From positions 31,932,001 to 31,996,000 of the forward strand of contig NC_079884.1 in NCBI RefSeq assembly GCF_029227915.1: a stretch of DNA of 64,000 nucleotides. Direction: 5' to 3'. Shown here one piece after another: positions 11,254 through 24,830 of this stretch. Below the pieces are notes generated by a model. The model was not told where the DNA came from. It worked only from the letters and a program-made list of their open reading frames with translations, and did not search any database. Both the position numbers and the translations under genes were made by a program. Source of the DNA: Hydractinia symbiolongicarpus (Eukaryota > Cnidaria > Hydrozoa > Anthoathecata > Hydractiniidae). The first letter of the stretch is position 1, and each line of letters starts with the position of its first letter.

Positions 11254-12473
11254 TTTTTAAATTATTATTACACCACTAAAGCCCATGAGACTTGTAGTTT
11301 TTAAAAATGTTTTCATTTTTGATGAGACGCTGAATAAAAGAAGTTTAATCGCCGGCAAACGAAAACCCGCGATTTCCCGTAAATCCCGGACTCGGCCCGT
11401 ATAGTCAAAAGTATACAAAGAAAGTACCCAGGGAGTAAACTCATTTCCCGAACGATTTTTTAAATTATTATTTCACCACTAAAACGCATGAGACCTGTAG
11501 TTTTTAAAAACATTTTCATTTTTGATGAGACGCTTAATGAAAGAGGTTTAATCGCCGGCAAACGAAAACCCGCGATTTCCTGTAAATCCCGGGCTTGGCC
11601 CTTATAGTCAAAAGTATACAAAGAAAGTACCCAAGGAGTAAACTCATTTCCCGAACGATTTTTTTAAATTATTTTTTCACCACTAAAACGCATGAGACTT
11701 GTAGTTTTTAAAAATGTTTTCATTTTTGATGAGACGCTGAATAAAAGAAGTTTAATCGCCGGCAAACGAAAACCTGCGATTTCCCGTAAATCCCAGACTC
11801 AGCCCGTATAGTCAAAAGTATACAAAGAAAATACCCAGGGAGTACACTCATTTCCCGAACGATTTTTTAAGTTATTATTTCACCACTAAAGCCCATGAGA
11901 CTTGTAGTTTTTAAAAATATTTTCATTTTTGATGAGACGCCTAATGAAAGAGGTTTAATCGCCAGCAAATGAAAACCCGCGATTTCCCGTAAATCCCGGG
12001 CTTGGCCCGTATAGTCAAAAGTATACAAAGACAGTACCCAGGGAGTAAACTCATTTCCCGAACGATTTTTTAAATTATCTTTTCACCACTAAAACGCATG
12101 AGACTTGCAGTTTTCAAAAATGTTTTCATTTTTTATGAGACGCTTAATGAAAGAGGTTTAATCGCCGGCAAACGCAATCCCGCGATTTCCCGTAAATCCC
12201 GGGCTTGGCCCGTATAGTCGAATGTATACAAAGAAAGTACCCAAGGAGTAAACTCATTTCCAGATCGATTTTTTAAATTACTTTTTTCACCACTAAAACG
12301 CATAAGACTTGTAGTTTTCAAAAATGTTTCCATTTTTGATGAGACGCTGAATAAAAGAAGTTTAATTGCCGGCAAACGAAAACCTGCGATTTCCCGTAAA
12401 TCCCGGACTCGGCCCGTATAGTCAAAAGTATACAAAGAAAGTACCCAGGGAGTAAACTCATTTCCCGAACGAT
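11254..12473. repeat. 6-mer higher-order repeat, copy 2 (1,220 bp)
   Basis: This is the second copy of the B, G, A, B, H, F unit. It opens with the variant ATTATTACACC, where copy 1 has ATTATTTCACC. After it comes an E-like unit reading AACACGCATG at about 12,500, so the six-unit order stops. The same six-class unit is met again, rearranged, at 40.4-41.6, 52.2-53.5 and 58.9-63.9 kb. Confidence 0.85.
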
Positions 12474-13690
12474 TTTTTAAATTATTTTTTCACCACTAAC
12501 ACGCATGAGACTTGTAGTTTTCAAACTTTTTTTCATTTTTGATGAGACGCTGAATAAAAGAAGTTTAATCGCCGGCAAACGAAAACCCGCCATTTCCCGT
12601 AAATCCCGGGCTTGGCCCGTATAGTTGAATGTATATAAAGAAAGTAACCAAGGAGTAAACTTATTTCCCGAACGATTTTTCAAATTATTTCTTCACCACT
12701 AGAACGAATGAGACTTGTAGTTTTCAAAAAATTTTCATTCTTAATGACACGCTTGATGAAAGAGGTTTAATCGCCGGCAAACGAAAACCCGCGATTTCCC
12801 GTAAATCCCGGGCTTGTCCCGTATAGTCGAATGTATACAAAGAAAGTACCCTGTGAGTAAATTCATTTCCAGAACGATTTTTTAAATTATCTTTTCACCA
12901 CTAAATCGCATGAGACTTGTAGTTTTCAAAAATGTTTTCATTTTTGATGAGACGCTGAATAAAAGAAGTTTAATCGCCGGCAAAGGAAAACCTGCGATTT
13001 CCCGTAAATCCCAGACTCGGCCCGTATAGTCAAAAGTATACAAAGAAAGTACCCAGGGAGTAAACTCATTTCCCAAACGACTTTTTAAATTATTATTTCA
13101 CCACTAAAGCCCATGAGACTTGTAGTTTTTAAAAATGTTTTCATTTTTGATGAGACGCTGAATAAAAGAAGTTTAATCGCCGGCAAACGAAAACCCGCGA
13201 TTTCCCGTAAATCCCGGACTCGGCCCGTATAGTCAAAAGTATACAAAGAAAGTACCCAGGGAGTAAACTCATTTCCCGAACGATTTTTTAAATTATTATT
13301 TCACCACTAAAACGCATGAGACCTGTAGTTTTTAAAAACATTTTCATTTTTGATGAGACGCTTAATGAAAGAGGTTTACTCGCCGGCAAACGAAAACCCG
13401 CGATTTCCCGTAAATCCCGGGCTTGTCCCGTATAGTCGAATGTATACAAAGAAAGTACCCTGTGAGTAAACTCATTTCCAGAACCATTTTTTAAATTATC
13501 TTTTTACCACTAAATCGCATGAGACTTGTAGTTTTCAAAAATGTTTTTATTTTTGATGAGATGCTGAATAAAAGAAGTTTAATCGCCGGCAAACGAAAAC
13601 CTGCGATTTCCTGTAAATCCCAGACTCGGCCCGTATAGTCAAAAGTATACAAAGAAAGTACCCAGGGAGTAAACTCATTTCCCAAACGAC
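12474..13690. repeat. Array block: E, C, D, B, G run repeating 9.4-10.3 kb
   Basis: The block contains only satellite. The E, C, D, B series starting near 12,490 repeats the series starting near 9,441 at an offset of 3,048 bp (15 monomers), including the diagnostic GGCAAAGGAAAACC in the D unit. The two segments flank the 6-mer pair at 10.0-12.5 kb, which is consistent with the 6-mer having been doubled inside an older, longer unit. Confidence 0.78.
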
Positions 13691-16600
13691 TTTTTAAATT
13701 ATTATTTCACCACTAAAGCCCATGAGACTTGTAGTTTTTAAAAATATTTTCATTTTTGATGAGACGCTTAATGAAAGAGGTTTACTCGCCGGCAAACGAA
13801 AACCCGCGATTTCCCCTAAATCCCGGGCTTGGCCCATGTAGTCAAATGTATACAAAGAAAGTACCCAGGGAGTAAACTCATTTCCCGAATGATTTTTTAA
13901 TTTTTTTTTCACCACTAAAACGCATGAGATTTGTAGTTTTCAAAAATGTTTTCATTTTTGATGAGACGCTTAATGAAAGAGGTTTAATCGCCGGAATACG
14001 AAAACCAGCGATTTCCCCTAAATCCCGGGCTTGGCCCGTGTAGTCGAATGTATACAAAGAAAGTACCCAGGGAGTAAACTCATTTCCCGAATGATTTTTA
14101 AATTATTTTTGCACCACTAAAAGGCATGAGACTTGTAGCTTTCAAAAATGTTTTCATTTTTGATGAGACGCTTTATGAAAGAGGTTTAATCGCCGGAATA
14201 CGAAAACCAGCGATTTCCCCTAAATCCCGGGCTTGGCCCGTGTAGTCGAATGTATACAAAGAAAGTACCCAGGGAGTAAACTCATTTCCCGAATGATTTT
14301 TTAATTTTTTTTTTTCACCACTAAAACGCATGAGACTTGTAGTTTTCAAAAATGTTTTCATTTTTGATGAGACGCTTAATGAAAGAGGTTTAATCGCCGG
14401 CAAACGAAAACCCGCAATTTCCCGTAAATCCCGGGCTTGGCCCGTACAGTCGAATGTATACAAAGAAAGTACCCTGTGAGTAAACTCATTTCCAGAACGA
14501 TTTTTTAAATTATTTTTTCACCACTAAAACGCATAAGACTTGTAGCTTTCAAAAATGTTTTCATTTTTGATGAGACGCTTAATGAAAGAGGTTTAATCGC
14601 CGGAATACGAAAACCAGCGATTTCCCCTAAATCCCGGGCTTGGCCCGTGTAGTCGAATGTATACAAAGAAAGTACCCAAGGAGTAAACTCATTTCCCGAA
14701 TGATTTTTAAATTATTTTTGCACCACTAAAACGCATGAGACTTGTAGCTTTCAAAAATGTTTTCATTTTTGATGAGACGCTTAATGAAAGGGGTTTAATC
14801 GCCGGAATACGAAAACCAGCGATTTCCCCTAAATCCCGGGCTTGGCCCGTGTAGTCGAATGTATACAAAGAAAGTACCCAGGGAGTAAACTCATTTCCCG
14901 AATGATTTTTTAATTTTTTTTTTCACCACTAAAACGCATGAGACTTTTAGTTTTCAAAAATGTTTTCATTTTTGATGAGACGCTTAATGAAAGAGGTTTA
15001 ATCGCCGGCAAACGAAAACCCGCGATTTCCCGTAAATCCCGGGCTTGGCCCGTACAGTCGAATGTATACAAAGAAAGTACCCTGTGAGTAAACTCATTTC
15101 CAGAACGATTTTTTAAATTATTTTTTCACCACTAAAACGCATAAGACTTGTAGTTTTCAAAAATGTTTTCATTTTTGATGAGACGCTTAATGAAAGAGGT
15201 TTAATCGCCGGCAAACGAAAACCAGCGATTTCCCCTAAATCCCGGGCTTGGCCCGTGTAGTCGAATGTATACAAAGAAAGTACCCAGGGAGTAAACTCAT
15301 TTCCCGAATGATTTTTTAATTTTTTTTTTCACCACTAAAACGCATGAGACTTGTAGTTTTCAAAAATGTTTTCATTTTTGATGAGACGCTTAATGAAAGA
15401 GGTTTAATCGCCGGCAAACGAAAACCCGCGATTTCCCGTAAATCCCGGGCTTGGCCCGTACAGTCGAATGTATACAAAGAAAGTACCCTGTGAGTAAACT
15501 CATTTCCAGAACGATTTTTTAAATTGTTTTTTCACCACTAAAACGCATAAGACTTGTAGCTTTCAAAAATGTTTTCATTTTTGATGAGACGCTTAATGAA
15601 AGAGGTTTAATCGCCGGAATACGAAAACCAGCGATTTCCCCTAAATCCCGGGCTTGGCCCGTGTAGTCAAATGTATACAAAGAAAGTACCCAGGGAGTAA
15701 ACTCATTTCCCGAATGATTTTTAAATTATTTTTGCACCACTAAAACGCATGAGACTTGTAGCTTTCAAAAATGTTTTCATTTTTGATGAGACGCTTAATA
15801 AAAGAGGTTTAATCGCCGGAATACGAAAACCAGCGATTTCCCCTAAATCCCGGGCTTGGCCCGTGTAGTCGAATGTATACAAAGAAAGTACCCAGGGAGT
15901 AAACTCATTTCCCGAATGATTTTTTAAATTATTATTTCACCACTAAAACGCATGAGACCTGTAGTTTTTAAAAACATTTTCATTTTTGATGAGACGCTTA
16001 ATGAAAGAGGTTTACTCGCCGGCAAACGAAAACCCGCGATTTCCCGTAAATCCCGGGCTTGTCCCGTATAGTCGAATGTATACAAAGAAAGTACCCAGGG
16101 AGTAAACTCATTTCCCGAATGATTTTTTAATTTTTTTTTTCACCACTAAAACGCATGAGACTTTTAGTTTTCAAAAATGTTTTCATTTTTGATGAGACGC
16201 TTAATGAAAGAGGTTTAATCGCCGGCAAACGAAAACCCGCGATTTCCCGTAAATCCCGGGCTTGGCCCGTACAGTCGAATGTATACAAAGAAAGTACCCT
16301 GTGAGTAAACTCATTTCCAGAACGATTTTTTAAATTATTTTTTCACCACTAAAACGCATAAGACTTGTAGCTTTCAAAAATGTTTTCATTTTTGATGAGA
16401 CGCTTAATGAAAGAGGTTTAATCGCCGGAATACGAAAACCAGCGATTTCCCCTAAATCCCGGGCTTGGCCCGTGTAGTCGAATGTATACAAAGAAAGTAC
16501 CCAGGGAGTAAACTCATTTCCCGAATGATTTTTAAATTATTTTTGCACCACTAAAACGCATGAGACTTGTAGCTTTCAAAAATGTTTTCATTTTTGATGA

Positions 16601-16730
16601 GACGCTTAATAAAAGAGGTTTAATCGCCGGAATACGAAAACCAGCGATTTCCCCTAAATCCCGGGCTTGGCCCGTGTAGTCGAATGTATACAAAGAAAGT
16701 ACCCAGGGAGTAAACTCATTTCCCGAATGA
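13691..16730. repeat. Array block 4a: X/F monomer alternation
   Basis: The block contains only satellite. X monomers (GGAATACG, AACCAGCG, CCCCTAAATC, GTGTAGTCG) alternate with units reading CGTACAGTCG and CCCTGTGAG. Lone G-class units are embedded near 13,321 (just upstream) and 15,957. T runs of 8-11 before CACC are frequent, and 1-bp length changes lie there. The first units repeat 0.1-0.9 kb at an offset of about 13,595 bp. Confidence 0.82.
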
Positions 16731-19700
16731 TTTTTTAATTTTTTTTTTCACCACTAAAACGCATGAGACTTTTAGTTTTCAAAAATGTTTTTATTTTTGA
16801 TGAGACGCTTAATGAAAGAGGTTTAATCGCCGGCAAACGAAAACCAGCGATTTCCCCTAAATCCCGGGCTTGGCCCGTGTAGTCGAATGTATACAAAGAA
16901 AGTACCCAAGGAGTAAACTGATTTCCCGAACGATTTTTCAAATTATTTCTGCACCACTAGAACGAATGAGACTTGTAGTTTTCAAAAATGTTTTCATTTT
17001 TGATGAGACGCTGAATAAAAGAAGTTTAATCGCCGGCAAACGAAAACCTGCGATTTCCCGTAAATCCCAGACTCGGCCCGTATAGTCAAAAGTATACAAA
17101 GAAAGTACCCAGGGAGTAAACTCATTTCCCGAACGATGTTTTAAATTATTATTTCACCACTAAAGCCCATGAGACTTGTAGTTTTTAAAAATGTTTTCAT
17201 TTTTGATGAGACGTTTAATGAAAGAGGTTTATTCGCCGGCAAACGAAAACCCGCGATTTCCCGCAAATCCCGGGCTTGGCCCGTATAGTCGAATGTATAC
17301 AAAGAAAGTACCCTGTGAGTAAACTCATTTCCAGAAGGATTTTTTAAAATATTTTTTCACCACTAAAACGCATAAGATTTGTAGTTTTCAAAAATGTTTT
17401 CATTTTTGCTGAGACGCTGAATAAAAGAAGTTTAATCGCCGGCAAACGAAAACCCGCGATTTCCCGTAAATCCCAGGCTTGGCCCGTATAGTCAAAAGTA
17501 TACAAAGAAAGTACCCAGGGAGTATACTCATTTCCCGAACGATTTTTTAAATTATTTTTTTACAACTAAAACGCATGAGACTTGTAGTTTTCAAACTTGT
17601 TTTCATTTTTGATGAGACGCTGAATAAAAGAAGTTTAATCGCCGGCAAACGAAAACCCGCGATTTCCCGTAAATCCCAGGCTTGGCCCGTATAGTTGAAT
17701 GTATATAAAGAAAGTTACCAAGGAGTAAACATATTTCCCGAACGATTTTTCAAATTATTTCTTCACCACTAGAACGAATGAGACTTGTAGTTTTCAAAAA
17801 GTTTTCATTTTTAATGAGACGCTTAATGAAAGAGGTTTAATCGCCGGTCAACGAAAACCCGCGATTTCCCGTAAATCCCGGGCTTGTCCCGTATAGTCAA
17901 ATGTATACAAAGAAAGTACCCTGTGAGTAAACTCATTTCCAGAACGATTTTTTAAATTATCTTTTCACCACTAAATCGCATGAGACTTGTAGTTTTTAAA
18001 AATATTTTCATTTTTGATGAGACGCTGAATAAAAGAAGTTTAATCGCCGGCAAACGAAAACCTGCGATTTCCCGTAAATCCCAGACTCGGCCCGTATAGT
18101 CAAAAGTATACAAAGAAAGTACCCAGAGAGTAAACTCATTTCCCAAACGACTTTTTAAATTATTATTTCACCACTAAAGCCCATGAGACTTGTAGTTTTT
18201 AAAAATATTTTCATTTTTGATGAGACGCTTAATGAAAGAGGTTTAATCGCCGGCAAACGAAAACCCGCAATTTCCCCTAAATCCCGGGCTTGGCCCGTGT
18301 AGTCGAATGTATACAAAGAAAGTACCCAGGGAGTACACTCATTTCCCGAATGATTTTTTAATTTTTTTTTTCACCACTAAAACGCATGAGACTTGTAGTT
18401 TTCAAAAATGTTTTCATTTTTGATGAGACGCTTAATAAAAGATGTTTAATCGCCGGAATACGAAAACCAGCGATTTCCCCTAAATCCCGGGCTTGGCCCG
18501 TGTAGTCGAATGTATACAAAGAAAGTACCCAGGGAGTAAACTCATTTCCCGAATGATTTTTAAATTATTTTTTCACCACTAAAACGCATGAGACTTGTAG
18601 TTTTCAAAAATGTTTTCATTTTTGATAAGACGCTTAATGAAAAAGGTTTAATCGCCGGAATACGAAAACCTGCGATTTCCCCTAAATTCCGGGATTGGCC
18701 CGTGTAGTCGAATGTATACAAAGAAAGTACCCAGGGAGTAAACTCATTTCCCGAATGATTTTTTAATTTTTTTTTTCACCACTAAAACGCATGAGACTTG
18801 TAGTTTTCAAAAATGTTTTCATTTTTGATGAGACGCTTAATGAAAGATGTTTAATCGCCGGCAAACGAAAACCCGCGATTTCCCGTAAATCCCGGGCTTG
18901 GCCCGTGTAGTCGAATGTATACAAAGAAAGTACCCAGGGAGTAAACTCATTTCCTGAATGATTTTTTAATTTTTTTTTTCACCACTAAAACGCATGAGAC
19001 TTTTAGTTTTCAAAAATGTTTTCATTTTTGATGAGACGCTTAATGAAAGAGGTTTAATCGCCGGCAAACGAAAACCCGCGATTTCCCGTAAATCCCGGGC
19101 TTGGCCCGTACAGTCGAATGTATACAAAGAAAGTACCCTGTGAGTAAACTCATTTCCAGAACGATTTTTTAAATTATTTTTTCACCACTAAAACGCATAA
19201 GACTTGTAGTTTTCAAAAATGTTTTCATTTTTGATGAGACGCTTAATGAAAGAGGTTTAATCGCCGGCAAACGAAAACCAGCGATTTCCCCTAAATCCCG
19301 GGCTTGGCCCGTGTAGTCGAATGTATACAAAGAAAGTACCCAAGGAGTAAACTGATTTCCCGAACGATTTTTCAAATTATTTCTGCACCACTAGAACGAA
19401 TGAGACTTGTAGTTTTCAAAAATGTTTTCATTTTTGATGAGACGCTGAATAAAAGAAGTTTAATCGCCGGCAAACGAAAACCTGCCATTTCCCGTAAATC
19501 CCAGACTCGGCCCGTATAGTCAAAAGTATACAAAGAAAGTACCCAGGGAGTAAACTCATTTCCCGAACGATGTTTTAAATTATTATTTCACCACTAAAGC
19601 CCATGAGACTTGTAGTTTTTAAAAATGTTTTCATTTTTGATGAGACGTTTAATGAAAGAGGTTTATTCGCCGGCAAACGAAAACCCGCGATTTCCCGCAA

Positions 19701-22230
19701 ATCCCGGGCTTGGCCCGTATAGTCGAATGTATACAAAGAAAGTACCCTGTGTGTAAACTCATTTCCAGAAGGATTTTTTAAATTATTTTTTCACCACTAA
19801 AACGCATAAGTTTTGTAGTTTTCAAAAATATTTTCATTTTTGATGAGACGCTGAATAAAAGAAGTTTAATCGCCGGCAAACGAAAACCTGCGATTTCCCG
19901 TAAATCCCAGACTCGGCCCGTATAGTCAAAAGTATACAAAGAAAGTACCCAGAGAGTAAACTCATTTCCCAAACGACTTTTTAAATTATTATTTCACCAC
20001 TAAAGCCCATGAGACTTGTAGTTTTTAAAAATATTTCCATTTTTGATGAGACGCTTAATGAAAGAGGTTTAATCGCCGGCAAACGAAAACCCGCAATTTC
20101 CCCTAAATCCCGGGCTTGGCCCGTGTAGTCGAATGTATACAAAGAAAGTACCCAGGGAGTACACTCATTTCCCGAATGATTTTTTAATTTTTTTTTTCAC
20201 CACTAAAACGCATGAGACTTGTAGTTTTCAAAAATGTTTTCATTTTTGATGAGACGCTTAATAAAAGATGTTTAATCGCCGGAATACGAAAACCAGCGAT
20301 TTCCCCTAAATCCCGGGCTTGGCCCGTGTAGTCGAATGTATACAAAGAAAGTACCCAGGGAGTAAACTCATTTCCCGAATGATTTTTAAATTATTTTTTC
20401 ACCACTAAAACGCATGAGACTTGTAGTTTTCAAAAATGTTTTCATTTTTGATGAGACGCTTAATGAAAAAGGTTTAATCGCCGGAATACGAAAACCTGCG
20501 ATTTCCCCTAAATCCCGGGATTGGCCCGTGTAGTCGAATGTATACAAAGAAAGTACCCAGGGAGTAAACTCATTTCCCGAATGATTTTTTAATTTTTTTT
20601 TTCACCACTAAAACGCATGAGACTTGTAGTTTTCAAAAATGTTTTCATTTTTGATGAGACGCTTAATGAAAGATGTTTAATCGCCGGCAAACGAAAATCC
20701 GCGATTTCCCGTAAATCCCGGGCTTGGCCCGTATAGTCGAATGTATACAAAGAATGTACCCTGTGAGTAAACTCATTTCCAGAACGATTTTTTAAATTAT
20801 TTTTTCACCACTAAAACGCATAAGACTTGTAGTTTTCAAAAATGTTTTCATTTTTGATGAGACGCTTAATGAAAGAGGTTTAATCGCCAGGAAAACGAAA
20901 ACTAGCGATTTCCCCTAAATCCCGGGCTTGGCCCGTGTAGTCGAATGTATACAAAAAAAGTACCCAAGGAGTAAACTGATTTCCCGAACGATTTTTCAAA
21001 TTATTTCTGCACCACTAGAACGAATGAGACTTGTAGTTTTCAAAAATGTTTTCATTTTTGATGAGACGCTGAATGAAAGAAGTTTAATCGCCAGCAAACG
21101 AAAACCTGCGATTTCCCGTAAATCCCAGACTCGGCCCGTATAGTCAAAAGTATACAAAGAAAGTACCCAGGGAGTAAACTCATTTCCCGAACGATTTTTT
21201 AAATTATTATTTCACCACTAAAGCACATGAGACTTGTAGTTTTTAAAAATGTTTTCATTTTTGATGAGACGTTTAATGAAAGAGGTTTATTCGCCGGCAA
21301 ACGAAAACCCGCGATTTCCCGCAAATCCCGGGCTTGGCCCGTAAAGTCGAATGTATACAAAGAAAGTACCCTGTGAGTAAACTCATTTCCAGAAAGATTT
21401 TTTAAATTATTTTTTCACCACTAAAACGCATAAGATTTGTAGTTTTCAAAAATGTTTTCATTTTTGCTGAGACGCTGAATAAAAGAAGTTTAATCGCCGG
21501 CAAACGAAAACCCGCGATTTCCCGTAAATCCCAGGCTTGGCCCGTATAGTCAAAAGTATACAAAGAAAGTACTCAGGGAGTAAACTCATTTCCCGAACGA
21601 TTTTTTAAATTATTTTTTCACCACTAAAACGCATGAGACTTGTAGTTTTCAAACTTGTTTTCATTTTTGATGAGACGCTGAATAAAAGAAGTTTATTCGC
21701 CGGCAAACGAAAACCCGCGATTTCCCGTAAATCCCAGACTCGGCCCGTATAGTCAAAAGTATACAAAGAAAGTACCCAGAGAGTAAACTCATTTCCCAAA
21801 CGACTTTTTAAATTATTATTTCACCACTAAAGCCCATGAGACTTGTAGTTTTTAAAAATATTTTCATTTTTGATGAGACGCTTAATGAAAGAGGTTTAAT
21901 CGCCGGCAAACGAAAACCCGCAATTTCCCCTAAATCCCGGGCTTGGCCCGTGTAGTCGAATGTATACAAAGAAAGTACCCAGGGAGTAAACTCATTTCCC
22001 GAATGATTTTTTAATTTTTTTTTTCACCACTAAAACGCATGAGACTTGAAGTTTTCAAAAATGTTTTCATTTTTGATGAGACGCTTAATGAAAGAGGTTT
22101 AATCGCCGGCAAACGAAAACCCGCGATTTCCCCTAAATCCCGGGCTTGGCCCGTATAGTCGAATGTATACAAAGAAAGTACCCTATGAGTAAACTCATTT
22201 CCAGAACGATTTTTTGAATTATTTTTTCAC
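16731..22230. repeat. Array block 4b: interleaved 9- and 12-monomer repeats
   Basis: The block contains only satellite. A run at about 16,735-17,370 recurs at 19,169-19,804 (offset 2,434 bp; marker GAACGATGTT at 17,131 and 19,565). A second run at about 17,975-18,890 recurs at 19,801-20,716 (offset 1,826 bp; markers GAAAGATGTTT at 18,842 and 20,668). The two offsets change over at a hybrid monomer near 19,800-19,830. A further relative of the 17.2-kb run lies at 21.2-22.0 kb. Confidence 0.8.
19780..19860. repeat. Hybrid monomer marking a recombination breakpoint
   Basis: The unit begins as an F-class monomer (ACGCATAAG) and continues with AAAAATATTTTC and CTGAATAAAAG, which belong to the D/B unit at 17,975. 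The words around the switch (AAGTTTTGTAG) are found nowhere else that I noticed. Upstream sequence matches 2,434 bp back and downstream matches 1,826 bp back, so the junction is best explained by unequal exchange inside the monomer. Confidence 0.7.
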
Positions 22231-24830
22231 CACTAAAACGCATAAGACTTGTAGTTTTCAAAAATGTTTTCATTTTTGATGAGACGCTGAATAAAAGAAG
22301 TTTAATCGCCCGCAAACGAAAATCCGCAATTTCCCGTAAATCCCAGGCTTGGCCCGTATAGTTTAATGTATATAAAGAAAGTACCTAAGGAGTAATATGA
22401 TTTCCCGAACGATTTTTTAAATTATTTCTGCACCACTAGAACGAATGAGACTTGTAGTTTTCAAAAATGTTTTTATTTTTAATGAGACGCTTAATGAAAG
22501 AGGTTTAATCTCCGGCAAACGAAAACCCGCGATTTCCCGTAAATCCCGGGCTTGTCCCGTATAGTCGAATGTATACAAAGAAAGTACCCTGTGAATAAAC
22601 TCATTTCCAGAACGATTTTTTAAATTATATTTTCACCACTAAATCGCATGAGACTTGTAGTTCTCAAAAATGTTTTTATTTTTTATGAGACGCTGAATAA
22701 AAGAAGTTTAATCGCCCGCAAACGAAAATGCGCAATTTCCCGTAAATCCCGGGCTTGGCCCGTATAATTTAATGTATATAAAGAAAGTACCTAAGGAGTA
22801 ATATGATTTCCCGAACGATTTTTTAAATTATTTCTGCACCACTAGAACGAATGAGACTTGTAGTTTTCAAAAATGTTTTTATTTTTAATGAGACGCTTAA
22901 TGAAAGAGGTTTAATCGCCGGCAAACGAAAACCCGCGATTTCCCGTAAATCCCGGGCTTGTCCCGTATAGTCGAATGTATACAAAGAAAGTACCCTGTGA
23001 GTAAACTCATTTCCAGAACGATTTTTTAAATTATATTTTCACCACTAAATCGCATGAGACTTGTAGTTCTCAAAAATGTTTTTATTTTTTATGAGACGCT
23101 GAATAAAAGAAGTTTAATCGCCGGCAAACGAAAACCCCCGATTTCCCGTAAATCCCGGGCTTGGCCCGTATAGTTGAATGTATATAAAGAAAGTACCCAA
23201 GGAGTAAACTGATTTCCCAAACGATTTTTCCAATTATTTCTGCACCACTAGAACGAATGAGACTTGTAGTTTTCAAAAATGCTTTCATTTTTAATGAGAC
23301 GCTTAATGAAAGAAGTTTAATCGCCGGCAAACGAAAACCCGCGATTTCCCGTAAATCCCGGACTCGGCCCGTATAGTCAAAAGTATACAAAGAAAGTACC
23401 CAGGGAGTAAACTCATTTCCCGAACGATTTTTTAAATTATTTTTTCACCACTAAAACGCATGAGACTTGTAGTTTAATGTTTTCATTTTTGATGAGACGC
23501 TGAATAAAAGAAGTTTAATCGCCCGCAAACGAAAATCCGCAATTTCCCGTAAATCCCGGGCTTGGCCCGTATAGTTTAATGTATATAAAGAAAGTACCTA
23601 AGGAGTAAACTGATTTCCCGAACGATTTTTTAAATTATTTCTGCACCACTAGAACGAATGAGACTTGTAGTTTTCAAAAATGTTTTCATTTTTAATGAGA
23701 CGCTTAATGAAAGAGGTTTAATCGCCGGCAAACGAAAACCCGCGATTTCCCGTAAATCCCGGGCTTGTCCCGTATAGTCGAATGTATACAAAGAAAGTAC
23801 CCTGTGAGTAAACTCATTTCCAGAACGATTTTTTAAATTATATTTTCACCACTAAATCGCATGAGACTTGTAGTTCTCAAAAATGTTTTTATTTTTTATG
23901 AGACGCTGAATAAAAGAAGTTTAATCGCCGGCAAACGAAAACCTGCGACTTCCCGTAAATTCCGGACTCGGCCCGTATAGTCAAAAGTATACAAAGAAAG
24001 TACCCAGGGAGTAAACTCATTTCCCGAACGATTGTTTATATTATTTTTTCACCACTAAAACGCATGAGACTTGTAGTTTTCAAAAATGTCTTCATTTTGA
24101 TGGGACGCTGAATAAAAGAAGTTTAATCGCCGGCAAACGAAAACCCGCGATTTCCCGTAAATCCCGAACTCGGCCCGTATAGTCAAAAGATACAAAGAAA
24201 GTACCCAGGGAGTAAACTCATTTCCCGAACGATTTTTTAAATTATTTTTTCACCACTAAAACGCATGAGACTTGTAGTTTAATGTTTTCATTTTTGATGA
24301 GGCGCTTAATGAAAGAGGTTTAATCGCCGGTAAACTAAAACTCGCCATTTCCCGTAAATCCCGGGCTTGGCCCGTATAGTCAAAAGTATACAAAGAAAGT
24401 AACCAGGGAGTAAACTCATTTCCCGAACGATTTTTTATATTATTTTTTCACCACTAAAACGCATTAGACTTGTAGTTTTCAAAAATGTTTTCATTTTTGA
24501 TGGGATGCTGAATAAAAGAAGTTTAATCGCCGGCAAACGAAAACCCGCGATTTCCCGTAAATCCCGGACTCGGCCCGTATAGTCAAAAGTATACAAAGAA
24601 AGTACCCAGGGAGTAAACTCATTTCCCGAACGATTTTTTAAATTATTTTTTCACCACTAAAACGCATGAGACTTGTAGTTTTTAAAAATGTTTTCATTTT
24701 TGATGAGACGCTTAATGAAAGAGGTTTAATCGCCGGCAAACGAAAACCAGCGATTTCCCCTAAATCCCGGGCTTGGCACGTGTAGTCGAATGTATACAAA
24801 GAAAGTACCCAAGGAGTAAACTGTTTTCCC
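22231..24830. repeat. Array block 5: CGCCCGCAAAC / TATATAAAG monomers
   Basis: The block contains only satellite. Units reading CGCCCGCAAACG occur near 22,307, 22,713 and 23,520; the first two are one dimer (406 bp) apart. They carry AGTTTAATGTATATAAAG and CCTAAGGAG. From about 23.9 kb the block matches 26.57-27.9 kb: ATTGTTTATATT lies at 24,031 and 26,659, an offset of 2,628 bp. Two monomers with the same 5-bp deletion lie at 23,471 and 24,276. Confidence 0.8.
23465..23490. repeat. 5-bp deletion allele removing the left arm of the dyad
   Basis: The unit reads GTAGTTTAATGTTTTC where the family norm is GTAGTTTTCAAAAATG then TTTTC, a loss of 5 bp. The identical change is found near 24,276, 26,904 and 31,762. 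Sharing of one rare deletion by four monomers shows that they descend from a single mutated unit spread by amplification. Confidence 0.85.

Noticed and set aside
8549-21143. Plus-strand open frames of 65-71 codons (2761, 8549, 16870, 19304, 20928)
   Set aside because: They lie opposite minus-strand frames in the same monomers and are explained by the same repeat. They occur only in particular monomer pairs that happen to lack a stop.
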